A stretch of 64,000 nt of DNA from UBA1546 sp049302185. Lineage in GTDB: Bacteria; Nitrospirota; Thermodesulfovibrionia; Thermodesulfovibrionales; UBA1546. The position numbers and the translations under genes were made by a program. The stretch spans positions 4,033-68,032 of the forward strand of contig JBAQLV010000027.1 of the NCBI GenBank assembly GCA_049302185.1, read 5' to 3'. Under the pieces are notes generated by a model. That model worked only from the letters and a program-made list of their open reading frames with translations. It made no database searches and had not been told where the DNA came from. Positions 42,247-50,977 of the stretch are shown here, in pieces (the stretch's first letter is position 1; each line of letters starts with the position of its first letter).

Positions 42247-43812
42247 ATGGAAACAGAAACCGTTGATTTTCTAATTATTGGAAGCGGAGTGGCTGGACTG
42301 AGGGCTGCGATAGAGCTTGCGCCCCACGGGAACGTCCTTGTCGCAACAAAGGACATGCCCTCTGAAAGCAGTACAGAATACGCGCAGGGAGGCATAGCTG
42401 TTGCGCTGAGCGATGAAGACAAGGTCGGGATACATTTTGAAGATACACTAAAGGCCGGCGATGGACTCTGCAACGAGGACGCGGTAAAGATTCTTGTTGA
42501 GGAAGGCCCTGAAAGGATTCTTGAGCTTATTTCATGGGGCGCTGAATTTGACAAGGAAGGGACAAAGCTTGACTTCACGATAGAGGCAGCCCACTCAAGG
42601 AAAAGAGTCCTGCACGCCAGAGGAGATTCCACAGGCAAGGAACTGGAGCGCGTACTTCTGAACAAAGTGCGTTCTTTCCCGTCGGTAAAAAAATATCCTT
42701 TTGCATTTACAGTTGACCTGATTATAAAAAACGGCGAGTGCTGCGGAGCATATATCCTGAAGAACAGGAAAATGATTGCCATTCTTGCAAAGGCAACAAT
42801 TCTTTGCACAGGAGGCTCAGGACAGATATTCGCAAGAACAACCAACCCTATGGTAGCTACAGGAGACGGAATGGCAATAGCCTTCCGTGCAGGCGCTCAG
42901 CTTGAAGATATGGAATTTATTCAGTTTCATCCCACAAGCCTCTACTCTCAGTATGCCCCGCAGTTTCTGCTCAGCGAGGCAATGAGAGGTGAAGGGGCGA
43001 TTTTAAGGAATATAAACAAAGAACCTTTTATGAAAAATTATCACCGCTATGCGGAACTTGCGCCAAGAGACATTGTATCAAGGGCAATAATCTCAGAGAT
43101 GGTTAAAACTGAAAGCAGCCATGTGTATCTTGACATGACCCATCTCGAAAAAGATTTTGTCAGAAAACGGTTCCCTCAGATTTATTCTACATGCCTTCGA
43201 TACAATGTAGACATAACAAACGAGCTGATACCTGTATCACCAGCCGCCCATTACATCATGGGAGGGGTGAAGACTGATATTAATGGAGTCGCAAATATAA
43301 GAGGGCTTTATGCAGCTGGCGAGGTTGCATGCACAGGCGTGCATGGCGCAAACAGGCTCGCAAGCAACAGTCTGCTTGAAGGGCTTGTTTACGGCGCAAG
43401 GACAGGCAGAGCAGCGCTTGAAGAACGTAATGCGTTACGCATTACGCATTACGACACCGCACAGTATGCACCTGCGTATCACACCATCCCGGAACACGAT
43501 GAAATAAGAATGACCCTGAGAAAGCTTATGTGGGACAGGGTTGGAATAATCAGGTGCGGCGAGTCTCTTAAAGAGGCAAGGGAAAAACTTTCAGAATGGG
43601 CATTCATACTTGACAAGGTCTTTTACACAAGACGTGAACTTGAATTGAAAAACATGCTTACAGTTGCAATGATGATCACTGAGGCCGCCTCTCTCAGAAA
43701 AGGAAGCGTGGGAGCGCATTACAGGTCTGATTTCCCGGAAAAGGGCAAAGACTGGCAGAAACATATTGCGCTGGCATCAGAAGATGATAGAATAAAATAT
43801 AGCTTGGCATAA
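42247..43812 (+). CDS. nadB: L-aspartate oxidase
   Basis: 521 residues from ATG 42247 (METETVDFLIIGSGVAG). FAD-binding GSGVAG; succinate-dehydrogenase-family flavoprotein with STEYAQGGIAVAL, the catalytic region HPTSLY and ELAPRDIVSRAI, and HYIMGGVKTD. It oxidises aspartate to iminoaspartate for NAD synthesis, and fumarate can serve as acceptor in anaerobes. A heptamer/palindromic insert at 43425-43453 adds residues in the flexible segment before YDTAQY. No strong ribosome site; the REP element lies directly upstream. nadA and nadC are not here. Confidence 0.94.
   Translation: METETVDFLIIGSGVAGLRAAIELAPHGNVLVATKDMPSESSTEYAQGGIAVALSDEDKVGIHFEDTLKAGDGLCNEDAVKILVEEGPERILELISWGAEFDKEGTKLDFTIEAAHSRKRVLHARGDSTGKELERVLLNKVRSFPSVKKYPFAFTVDLIIKNGECCGAYILKNRKMIAILAKATILCTGGSGQIFARTTNPMVATGDGMAIAFRAGAQLEDMEFIQFHPTSLYSQYAPQFLLSEAMRGEGAILRNINKEPFMKNYHRYAELAPRDIVSRAIISEMVKTESSHVYLDMTHLEKDFVRKRFPQIYSTCLRYNVDITNELIPVSPAAHYIMGGVKTDINGVANIRGLYAAGEVACTGVHGANRLASNSLLEGLVYGARTGRAALEERNALRITHYDTAQYAPAYHTIPEHDEIRMTLRKLMWDRVGIIRCGESLKEAREKLSEWAFILDKVFYTRRELELKNMLTVAMMITEAASLRKGSVGAHYRSDFPEKGKDWQKHIALASEDDRIKYSLA
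43425..43453. repeat. heptamer palindrome inside nadB
   Basis: CGTAATG, CGTTACG, CATTACG, CATTACG: a 7-bp-period run that is itself palindromic (CGTAATGCG / CGCATTACG). In frame, encoding RNALRITHYD. Confidence 0.85.
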
Positions 43813-43835
43813 GAGATGCCTCAGAAGAGGAGATA

Positions 43836-45278
43836 ATGAATACCAGAAAAACCAAGATTGTATGCACAATAGGCCCGGCTTCATCACGCCGTGAGACAAT
43901 ACGCTCTCTTATAAGAAACGGAATGGATGTTGCAAGATTAAACTTCTCTCACGGCGACCATGTTACTTACAAAAAGATTACAGGACTTATAAGGGCTGAG
44001 TCCGGAAACCTTAAAAAGACAGTAGCAATCCTGCAGGACCTACAGGGCATAAAAATCAGGGTCGGGCTTGTCAGCAACGGTTCAGTAGAGCTTAAAAAAG
44101 GCACAGAGATATTTCTGCACAGCGGCAACGATGTCAGCAATGACAAGCACATATCCATTTCATATCCTGCGTTAAGAAAAGATGTAAAGATAGGCGACAG
44201 AATACTCTTTGATGACGGTTTGATTCAGGCAAATGTAACAGGCAAGACCCGTGACGGATTAAGAGTGAAAATTGTTGAGGGCGGTATTTTAAGAAACAAA
44301 AAAGGAGTCAACCTCCCTCATGTAAAAACAACCTTGCCGTCCTTCACAGATAAAGATAAAAACGACCTCAGCTTTGGATTAACAATCGGTGTTGATTATG
44401 CAGCGCTGTCATTTGTAAGAAGCGCAAGTGACGTAAGGGTTGTAAAGGAATGGCTTAAAAAAAGACACGCATCGCTGCCTCTCATAGCAAAGATCGAAAA
44501 GCCTGAGGCTATTGATGATATTGACAGCATACTTGATGAGGCGGACGGGATAATGATTGCAAGAGGAGACCTCGGAGTTGAGATATCGCCTGAAGAGGTT
44601 CCAATAATACAGAAGATGCTTATCAGCAAAGCCAATGAAAAAGGAAAGCTTGTAATAACAGCAACACAGATGCTTGAATCAATGACAGAACATTCAAGGC
44701 CGACAAGGGCAGAGGCAACAGATGTTGCAAACGCCGTCATAGACGGCAGTGATGCGCTTATGCTCTCAGCAGAAACAGCAACAGGGAAATATCCTGTAAA
44801 TGCAGTAAAGATGATGGACAGGATTATAAGATACACAGAGTCTCAAGTCTCAAGTCAGAAGTCAGTCTCCTTCGGCGACCCGCCGAGGCGGGAAGTCAGA
44901 AGTCAGAAGTTAGATTTTTCAGGCGCTGTTGCCGAAGCTGCATGCACTGCAGCCGGGGATATTCATGCAAAAGCCATAGTTGCATTTACTCAATCGGGAT
45001 TTACGGCAAGGCTTGTATCCAAGTTCAGGCCAGAAGTGCCGATAATAGGCGTTACTCCTCATGCCGATGTTAAACGGATTATGTCTCTTTACTGGGGAGT
45101 TACACCGATGCTCATATCTCATGTATCCAACACGGATGATATGATTCAGAAAGTTGAGAAATTGCTCATCGCCTCCAAGATAGCAAAGAGAGGCGATAAT
45201 ATAGTCATAACTGCAGGCTCGCCACTCATGAAACGCGGTACAACAAATCTTATAAAACTGCATAAAATTGACAGCTAA
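43836..45278 (+). CDS. pyk: pyruvate kinase
   Basis: 480 residues. TKIVCTIGPASSRRE, NFSHGDH, catalytic KIEKPEAIDDID and ARGDLGVEI are present; the B domain (about 70-165) and C domain complete the fold. Converts PEP and ADP to pyruvate and ATP. A 74-base insert (44839-44912) of heptamers and a GC-rich palindrome lies between the A and C domains, in frame. GAGGAG precedes the ATG. The 3' end overlaps the convergent response regulator by four bases. Confidence 0.96.
   Translation: MNTRKTKIVCTIGPASSRRETIRSLIRNGMDVARLNFSHGDHVTYKKITGLIRAESGNLKKTVAILQDLQGIKIRVGLVSNGSVELKKGTEIFLHSGNDVSNDKHISISYPALRKDVKIGDRILFDDGLIQANVTGKTRDGLRVKIVEGGILRNKKGVNLPHVKTTLPSFTDKDKNDLSFGLTIGVDYAALSFVRSASDVRVVKEWLKKRHASLPLIAKIEKPEAIDDIDSILDEADGIMIARGDLGVEISPEEVPIIQKMLISKANEKGKLVITATQMLESMTEHSRPTRAEATDVANAVIDGSDALMLSAETATGKYPVNAVKMMDRIIRYTESQVSSQKSVSFGDPPRREVRSQKLDFSGAVAEAACTAAGDIHAKAIVAFTQSGFTARLVSKFRPEVPIIGVTPHADVKRIMSLYWGVTPMLISHVSNTDDMIQKVEKLLIASKIAKRGDNIVITAGSPLMKRGTTNLIKLHKIDS
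44839..44912. repeat. heptamer arrays flanking a GC palindrome inside pyk
   Basis: GTCTCAA, GTCTCAA, GTCAGAA, GTCAGTC, then a palindromic spacer (CCTTCGGCGACCCGCCGAGG), then GTCAGAA, GTCAGAA, GTTAG. The composite looks like an inserted mini-element bounded by heptamers. Encodes about 25 residues absent from typical pyruvate kinases. Confidence 0.8.
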
Positions 45279-46621
45279 TGGACTTTTATTTCGTACGCCT
45301 TAATCTTGCGGTGCAGATTGCTTCTTTCCACATCCAAAATCTCTGCTGTCCTTGATATATTCCAGTTATTTTCCTCAAGTTTCTTTGTAATGTAGTCTTT
45401 CTCAAAGGCATCTCTTGCATCCTTAAGAGTTTTGTATTGGAAATAGTCGGATCCCTCGTGTTCAACGTGGATAAAGAGATTCTTGGCGTCTATTATATTT
45501 GAAGGCGTCATTATAACAAGCCTCTCTATGACATTCTTAAGTTCCCTTACATTTCCGGGCCAGTCGTACGACAGCAGATATTTCAATGCCTCTGTCAGTA
45601 TCTTTCTGGGAGGCTTGCCGTATTCTTCAGCAAGAGAATCAAGAAAGTATTCAACAAGGATCGGGATATCATCTTTTCTTTCCCTCAAAGGCGGAACAAA
45701 CAGCGGTATAACATTCAGTCTGAAAAAAAGGTCTTCTCTGAAACTGCCCTTCTTTACTTCTTCCCTGAGGTCTTTATTAGTGGCTGCAATTATCCTGACG
45801 TCAACATTTATATTTTTGTTTCCCCCTACCCGCTGAAACTCCTGAGTCTCAATTACACGCAGAACCTTTGCCTGAGCCTGAAGTGACATGTCGCCTATCT
45901 CGTCAAGAAATAATGTCCCTCCGTCAGCAAGTTCAAACTTCCCGTTTTTCTTCTCAAATGCGCCTGTGAAAGAGCCCTTCTCATGCCCGAAAAGCTCGCT
46001 CTCTATGAGTTCCTGCGGAATGGCAGCGCAATTTACCTCAACAAAAGGCTTCCCGTCCCTCTGGCTTTTTTCATGCAGGAGTCTTGCAGCAACTTCTTTG
46101 CCGGTACCGCTTTCTCCGAATATCAGAACACGGCTGTTGCTCCTGGCAGCCATCTCCATCTGTTCCCTTAAATCCTTAATCTTTTGCGATTCACCGATAA
46201 GCTTCCACTTCCTTGTCAGATTCTCCCGAAGTGTAATGTTTTCTCTCTCAAGCGTCCTCTTTTCAATCGCCCTCTTTGACACAAGAAGCACCCTTTCGAG
46301 AGAAAGCGGTTTCTCAAGAAAATCATACGCCCCTGTCTGTGTGGCTTTCACTGCAAGTTCAATACTGCCGTGCCCTGATATCATTATTACTGAGACATCA
46401 GGCTTCATCGCCTTTATCTCCTGCAGTGTTTTAATTCCATCCATGCCGGTAAGCCATATATCCAGAAAAATAAGGTCAGGCGAAGTCTCCCTGAGTATCT
46501 TTACTGCTTCCTCCCCTGAGTCTGCAGTTAAAACATCATAACCATCATCTTCCAGTATGCCTGACAGGCTTTCTCTTATACCTTCTTCATCGTCCACTAT
46601 AAGAATTACAGGTTTTGACAC
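45275..46621 (-). CDS. sigma-54-dependent response regulator, NtrX-like
   Basis: 448 residues: receiver domain (1-120; phospho-acceptor Asp in DLIFLDIWL), AAA+ domain (about 140-375; Walker A GESGTGKE, sigma-54 contact loop GSFTGA, Walker B GGTLFLDEIGD), and a Fis-type helix-turn-helix at the C-terminus (NISRTAEILDVERSNLHRKI). Activates sigma-54 promoters when phosphorylated. The sensor kinase gene lies 19 bases upstream. Target genes unknown. Confidence 0.93.
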   Translation of the reverse strand: MSKPVILIVDDEEGIRESLSGILEDDGYDVLTADSGEEAVKILRETSPDLIFLDIWLTGMDGIKTLQEIKAMKPDVSVIMISGHGSIELAVKATQTGAYDFLEKPLSLERVLLVSKRAIEKRTLERENITLRENLTRKWKLIGESQKIKDLREQMEMAARSNSRVLIFGESGTGKEVAARLLHEKSQRDGKPFVEVNCAAIPQELIESELFGHEKGSFTGAFEKKNGKFELADGGTLFLDEIGDMSLQAQAKVLRVIETQEFQRVGGNKNINVDVRIIAATNKDLREEVKKGSFREDLFFRLNVIPLFVPPLRERKDDIPILVEYFLDSLAEEYGKPPRKILTEALKYLLSYDWPGNVRELKNVIERLVIMTPSNIIDAKNLFIHVEHEGSDYFQYKTLKDARDAFEKDYITKKLEENNWNISRTAEILDVERSNLHRKIKAYEIKVH

Positions 46622-46640
46622 TTTGCCTCTCCTTCCAAGT

Positions 46641-48680
46641 CTATATCTCTCTTATTGGCAGTTCTATAGTAAAGATTGTGCCCTTAGGGTTATTGTCTCT
46701 TACCCTGATGTATCCCCTGTGTTCCATAACAATTTTGTTTGCAATAGCCAGCCCCAGCCCTGTGCCGTCCTTTTTTGTAGAGAAATAAGGAAGAAATATT
46801 TTGTCTTTATCATCTTCCTTCATTCCCGGGCCGTCGTCTGCAATGTCCATAAAAACCCTGTTTGCCGCCTTATCCATATGCACTTTAAGTTCTATATTAC
46901 CACTATTACCCATCGCCTGAAATGCATTGTCAAAAATATTAATCATCACCCGCTTGAACTGCTCCCCATCCATTTCAACAGGTGGTACATCGTCCGGCAG
47001 TAAAACTTTTATATTAAATCCCTTATAATCCTTATAGAGTTCCAGCGCCTCATTTATTATACTTGCAAGGTTTGTCGGCATCTTTTTTATCTCGGGCATC
47101 TTGCCAAATCTTGAGAACTCATCAACAAGCCTCTTAAGGCTGTCAACCTCATTCACTATTGTCCTTGTGGAGCGTTCAAATATCTGGTCAAAATCCTTAT
47201 CCTTCTGCTCCCACTTCTTCATCATTCTTTCTGTTGAAAGCTTTATAGGCGTAAGCGGATTCTTTATCTCATGCGCTATTCTCCTTGCAACTTCTTCCCA
47301 TGCAATTGCCTTCTGAGCTTTTATGACATCAGTAAGATCGTCAAAGACGACTAACAACCCTATCGGAGTCGATGCCTTGTCTCTGAGAGTGGTAACAAAG
47401 ACCCTCAGTATAAGCCTTTCATCTCCGACTGTCACCCTTACATCTTTCTCTATGCCTTTGAGGTCTTTAATTATTATCCCGCTGATAAGAGTGTTAAGTT
47501 CTTCTGATGCAATTTTTGCTGTCAGGTCCCTGTAGTTCTTATTAATTACATCTTCAGCCTTCACATTCAATATAGAACATGCAGCGACGTTGATCGTCAG
47601 TATCCTGCCATGCACATCAAGGAACACAACACCGGAATTAATATTCGCAAGTATGTTCTCCATCCAGAGCCTCTCCCTATCGGATTTCACATAAGCCTTC
47701 TGGAGCGTCTCTTTTCCCTCCTTCAATCCGGACACCATATGGTTGAAAGAATTTATCAGCAGCCCTATCTCATCTTCCCTTCTGAGATTAAGGCGGACAT
47801 CAAGATTTCCTGATGCAACTTCCTCTGTGGCCTGCGCAAGGCTCTGTATCGGGTCTGTAATCCCTCTTGCAATCCTCAGCGCCACCCAGAGGGCCATGAA
47901 CACAACAATCAAAGTAAAGAAAGCAAGTATTAAAATATAGTTCATCTTCAAGGGCACTTTCCATGATTCCATGTTCAAATAGTCTTCGTATGCGCTTTTT
48001 ACCTTTTCAACATTGACCGCAATATCTTTTGGCAGAGTGGTTTCAATAATTATAATGCCTGTCATTTTCCCCCCGGAATATTCCGGAACGGCTGCCCTTA
48101 TGGTATCTCCATTTTCGCCGGATATGACCTCTGTCCCCTCTTTACCGTCAAATGCGGCCTTAATCGTCTCTGTCGGATTTTCAGGGCTTCTGTTCATACG
48201 AACTGTCCTGTAGCCCGAAGCAGATTTTTCACCTGACACAACTGCCCTTGCAAATTCCATAGCCCTCTGCCTTTCCATCTCATAAACAGCCTTAGCGACA
48301 TTAAGTGAACTGGTAAGAGGCTGCCTGAACTGGGGGGTCAGAAGTTTGTCTATGTAATTTGTAACAAGCCCGCTTGCCACAAAGAACAGAAGCGCTGCAG
48401 GTATAGACGTAAGCACAACAAATATCACGACAATCTTTGTCTTGAATTTATAACCAAGAATTTTCTGTTTTCTCTCTATGTAGAGTTTTATAAGGTTCTT
48501 GCTGACAAAAAATACCAAGGTCAGAAGCGCAATTATATTCAGGTTCAGGAGAACCAGAAGGATGACTATTGTTAAAACGGATACTGTTTCAAGTCTGATG
48601 TAATGCAGCTCAACCGCTGAAGCAGCAATTATAAAAATAAAAACCCCTAAGAACAACAGTCCATTTCTAAGATTTTTCAT
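46641..48680 (-). CDS. NtrY-like membrane sensor histidine kinase
   Basis: 679 residues. Two N-terminal membrane helices (about 7-62) and one near 80-105, a periplasmic stretch, another helix near 248-268, HAMP (about 270-325), PAS (about 340-450), HisKA with phospho-His in HEIKNPLTPIKLS, and HATPase (DNAFQAMGNSGN, DDGPGMKE, GTGLGLAI). Pairs with the downstream NtrX-like regulator. The DUF4390 gene overlaps its start by four bases. Confidence 0.92.
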   Translation of the reverse strand: MKNLRNGLLFLGVFIFIIAASAVELHYIRLETVSVLTIVILLVLLNLNIIALLTLVFFVSKNLIKLYIERKQKILGYKFKTKIVVIFVVLTSIPAALLFFVASGLVTNYIDKLLTPQFRQPLTSSLNVAKAVYEMERQRAMEFARAVVSGEKSASGYRTVRMNRSPENPTETIKAAFDGKEGTEVISGENGDTIRAAVPEYSGGKMTGIIIIETTLPKDIAVNVEKVKSAYEDYLNMESWKVPLKMNYILILAFFTLIVVFMALWVALRIARGITDPIQSLAQATEEVASGNLDVRLNLRREDEIGLLINSFNHMVSGLKEGKETLQKAYVKSDRERLWMENILANINSGVVFLDVHGRILTINVAACSILNVKAEDVINKNYRDLTAKIASEELNTLISGIIIKDLKGIEKDVRVTVGDERLILRVFVTTLRDKASTPIGLLVVFDDLTDVIKAQKAIAWEEVARRIAHEIKNPLTPIKLSTERMMKKWEQKDKDFDQIFERSTRTIVNEVDSLKRLVDEFSRFGKMPEIKKMPTNLASIINEALELYKDYKGFNIKVLLPDDVPPVEMDGEQFKRVMINIFDNAFQAMGNSGNIELKVHMDKAANRVFMDIADDGPGMKEDDKDKIFLPYFSTKKDGTGLGLAIANKIVMEHRGYIRVRDNNPKGTIFTIELPIREI

Positions 48681-49291
48681 TTCTCCTGCCCCACACGGAA
48701 TTTTGAAGAGTCCTTCACTTTGGTAAACTCCTTTTCCGGCACAAAGAAAAACAGATAACTTATAACAGGAGGGAGCTTTCTTAGTCTTGACTCAACTGTT
48801 ATGCGGACAAAATAATCATCTGGCTCCAACTCTCTTGTATTTGTAAGCTTAAGATCTCTGATATTTAATGACCAGTTCAATAATGAATCAAGCTCATTGA
48901 ATCGTCTTTCTACTATTGTCATCCCATCTGACGATGCCGCTATATATTCCTTCTTGACTGGATCAACCCGCAGCGTTTTAACAATAGGCTTTCCCAAAAC
49001 AAACTCATCAGGCCACATATTCCAAACCCTGAACAGGTCTATGTAAAATGTAATCTCTTTTGCTATCCCGTTTTTCAGATCCTGCAGCTGCTTTTCATCA
49101 AGGATAAGCCCTGTTGTAACATATATTTCGTTGTTTATAATCTTCGTTTCCGGCCCGATTATCTCAGCAGACCTTGTTATAGAAGGGAAAAACAACAAAC
49201 AACAAAAAAGAAGTAAAAAGCAAAAAGCAACCTTCCATCTCCTGTCTATCAATTTAGCCTTGACATCTCCTCTGAAAAAATTTATTCTCAT
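48677..49291 (-). CDS. DUF4390-domain exported protein
   Basis: Up to 204 residues. A signal/anchor helix (FCFLLLFCCLLFFPS) is followed by the DUF4390 beta-rich domain (IDLFRVWNMWPDEFV..). The annotated ATG at 49291 sits in a TATAATG sequence and has no ribosome site; a TTG at 49249 (MIDRRWKVAF..), preceded by AAGG, would give a more normal signal peptide and may be the true start. DUF4390 genes often precede NtrY/NtrX pairs; a role in envelope sensing is inferred. Confidence 0.75.
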   Translation of the reverse strand: MRINFFRGDVKAKLIDRRWKVAFCFLLLFCCLLFFPSITRSAEIIGPETKIINNEIYVTTGLILDEKQLQDLKNGIAKEITFYIDLFRVWNMWPDEFVLGKPIVKTLRVDPVKKEYIAASSDGMTIVERRFNELDSLLNWSLNIRDLKLTNTRELEPDDYFVRITVESRLRKLPPVISYLFFFVPEKEFTKVKDSSKFRVGQEK

Positions 49292-49306
49292 TATACCATA
49301 ATAAAG

Positions 49307-49388
49307 ACAGTGAAGAGTGAAGAGTGAAGAGTGAAGAGTATAAAATTAGTTTGACTGTTCACTTAATACTATTCACTAACGACTGTCA
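49307..49388. repeat. inverted heptamer repeats between DUF4390 gene and adenosine-kinase gene
   Basis: Four GTGAAGA units (49310-49339) and, after a spacer, inverted relatives (TTCACTT, TATTCAC, TAACGAC). Lies in the divergent promoter region. Confidence 0.85.
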
Positions 49389-49399
49389 GAGGAGGAATT

Positions 49400-49882
49400 A
49401 TGGAACTTAAACGCGTAAAGATAGACATTCCTGAAAACTGTAACGTTATACTTGGGCAGACACATTTCATAAAAACAGCGGAAGACCTTTATGAAATTGT
49501 AGTGACAACCGTTCCGCATGCAAATTTTGGAATTGCATTCACCGAGGCATCAGTCCCGTGCCTGATAAGAACAGAGGGTAACGACAACGGGCTTATAGAT
49601 GCCTGCGTCAAAAACCTTCAGGCGCTTGGCGCAGGACATGTATTCTGCATACTAATGCGCGGAGCCTATCCTATAAATGTGCTCAACCAGATTAAGAACT
49701 GTCCTGAAGTATGCATGATATTCTGTGCAACGGCAAATCCAGTTGAAGTTATTGTAGCCGCTCTATCCCATGGGAACGGTGTCTTGGGAGTTGTTGACGG
49801 TTTAGGACCGAAAGGCGTAGAGACGCCTGAAGATAAGGCTCACAGAAAAGAATTCTTAAGAAAGATCGGATATAAACTGTAA
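49400..49882 (+). CDS. adenosine-specific kinase (DUF355)
   Basis: 160 residues, matching the small DUF355/adenosine-specific kinase family throughout (VILGQTHFIKTAEDLYE, FGIAFTEASVPCLIR, GVVDGLGPKGVET). Found mainly in archaea and thermophilic or anaerobic bacteria. GAGGAGG precedes the ATG. A zinc-ribbon gene follows four bases after the stop. Confidence 0.85.
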   Translation: MELKRVKIDIPENCNVILGQTHFIKTAEDLYEIVVTTVPHANFGIAFTEASVPCLIRTEGNDNGLIDACVKNLQALGAGHVFCILMRGAYPINVLNQIKNCPEVCMIFCATANPVEVIVAALSHGNGVLGVVDGLGPKGVETPEDKAHRKEFLRKIGYKL

Positions 49883-49886
49883 AACT

Positions 49887-50267
49887 ATGCGAATCAGCGG
49901 CAGGGTCAAAGAACCGTTATGTCCATTCTGCAGCGAACCGTTTAAAAGGCCGGAGGATATAAAGACCGGGCTTGGAAATGTTTTCACAGGCGGAAAATGT
50001 AAATGCGGAGTAGCATACGTCTTTGACCGTTCAGGACACAATCTCGGTGAGGCTTACGTTGATGCCCTTGTATTTGCCTGTAACGGTGATTGGGAAACAG
50101 CATGGACACTAACGCCGGACGTAGACTATAAAATAGAATCTTTTCACTATGATCAAGGAAGCCATCAATTAATAGAAAGCATAAAGAAAGGCTTACGGAC
50201 AAGCGAAAACCTCCTGTTCATTAAAGTGGAAAATAAAGCGCAAAGCGGTCAGGAAAACAGCAAGTGA
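49887..50267 (+). CDS. zinc-ribbon protein of unknown function upstream of dsrC
   Basis: 126 residues. CPFC (12-15) and CKCG (39-42) form a Cys4 zinc ribbon; the rest is mixed alpha/beta with no signal. Start ATG at 49887 directly follows the preceding gene. Close association with the dsr block may be coincidental. Family not recognised. Confidence 0.65.
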   Translation: MRISGRVKEPLCPFCSEPFKRPEDIKTGLGNVFTGGKCKCGVAYVFDRSGHNLGEAYVDALVFACNGDWETAWTLTPDVDYKIESFHYDQGSHQLIESIKKGLRTSENLLFIKVENKAQSGQENSK

Positions 50268-50302
50268 AGATAAATAAATATAATTTGCAAATAATTTTTT
50301 TT

Positions 50303-50330
50303 TATTTGACCGAATATGTTAAGATATATT
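50303..50330 (+). promoter_or_regulatory. probable dsrC promoter with short spacer
   Basis: TTGACC (50306-50311) and TATATT (50325-50330) separated by 13 bases, in an A/T-rich context. The same TATTTGAC-N14-TATAWT arrangement precedes the Sec/Cys-like tRNA. Predicted 5' untranslated region is about 150 bases. Confidence 0.45.
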
Positions 50331-50365
50331 AGTGTTTATAGTCCAATTGGGAATCTGATTGCCTT

Positions 50366-50403
50366 CAAATAATCATTTTTATCCTGTAAGAAAGGATTAT
50401 TTG
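50366..50403. promoter_or_regulatory. long inverted repeat in the dsrC leader
   Basis: CAAATAATC (50366-50374) and GATTATTTG (50395-50403) are perfect 9-base complements with inner ATCCT/AGGAT arms. Could be a protein operator or a 5'-UTR RNA hairpin controlling dsrC. Confidence 0.5.
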
Positions 50404-50425
50404 GAAGTTAAGACAAATATTGAGC

Positions 50426-50439
50426 GGGAGATTTCTCCC
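50426..50439 (+). terminator. short GC hairpin in dsrC leader
   Basis: GGGAG-ATTT-CTCCC followed by TTACTTATATTT. Position 50 bases before dsrC and the moderate T-richness suggest an attenuator or stability element rather than a strong terminator. Confidence 0.4.
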
Positions 50440-50489
50440 TTACTTATATTTAACAAGGAAAATTTTCAACAAAAAGGAGGGACGTAAAA

Positions 50490-50825
50490 ATGCCAATGAT
50501 GGATTTTCAGGGGAAACAGATTGAGGTTGATGATGACGGTTATATCGTGAACCTAGATGACTGGTCAAAGGAGCTTGCAGTTCATTTAGCATCGATTGAC
50601 GGGATGACACTTACAGATGCTCACTGGGAAGTCATTAACTTCCTCAGAGACTACTACAAGCAGTATCAGATTGCCCCCATGATAAAGATTCTCGTTAAAG
50701 AGATCGGAAAGTCTATGGGGCCCGAAAAAGGCAACACAAAGTACCTTTACGAACTTTATCCGGGCGGGCCTGCAAAGCAGGCATGTAAGTTTGCAGGGCT
50801 TCAAAAACCAACAGGTTGCGTATAA
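50490..50825 (+). CDS. dsrC: DsrC, sulfur-carrier protein of dissimilatory sulfur metabolism
   Basis: 111 residues. The mobile C-terminal arm carries both conserved cysteines, Cys99 and the penultimate Cys110 (..ACKFAGLQKPTGCV), which form the trisulfide substrate with DsrAB; TusE relatives usually retain only the last one. Start ATG with AGGAGGG upstream. It precedes the dsrMKJOP operon, whose product reduces or oxidises the trisulfide. DsrAB is not in this window. Confidence 0.95.
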   Translation: MPMMDFQGKQIEVDDDGYIVNLDDWSKELAVHLASIDGMTLTDAHWEVINFLRDYYKQYQIAPMIKILVKEIGKSMGPEKGNTKYLYELYPGGPAKQACKFAGLQKPTGCV

Positions 50826-50907
50826 CAGTTAAGAGTATGGGAGTTAGGAGTTTAGGAGTTAAGGGTGCCTGTACATTCTGATTTCTATACTCCGAACTCC
50901 GAATTTG
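50825..50907. repeat. inverted heptamer repeats after dsrC
   Basis: Left: GAGTTAG, GAGTTTA, GAGTTAA; right: ACTCCGA, ACTCCGA (inverse type). 7-bp period throughout. Fills most of the gap between dsrC and the RsbRD-like gene. Confidence 0.7.
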
Positions 50908-50977
50908 AAATTTCAACCTTTTGTGGGGTTGCCTGCCTCAACTGATTCAACTAAATCGGGAGGGAACAAAGCCAGAC

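Noticed and set aside
49307..49388. Heptamer arrays considered as CRISPR repeats.
   Set aside because: Period is 7 bp with no spacers and no cas genes nearby.
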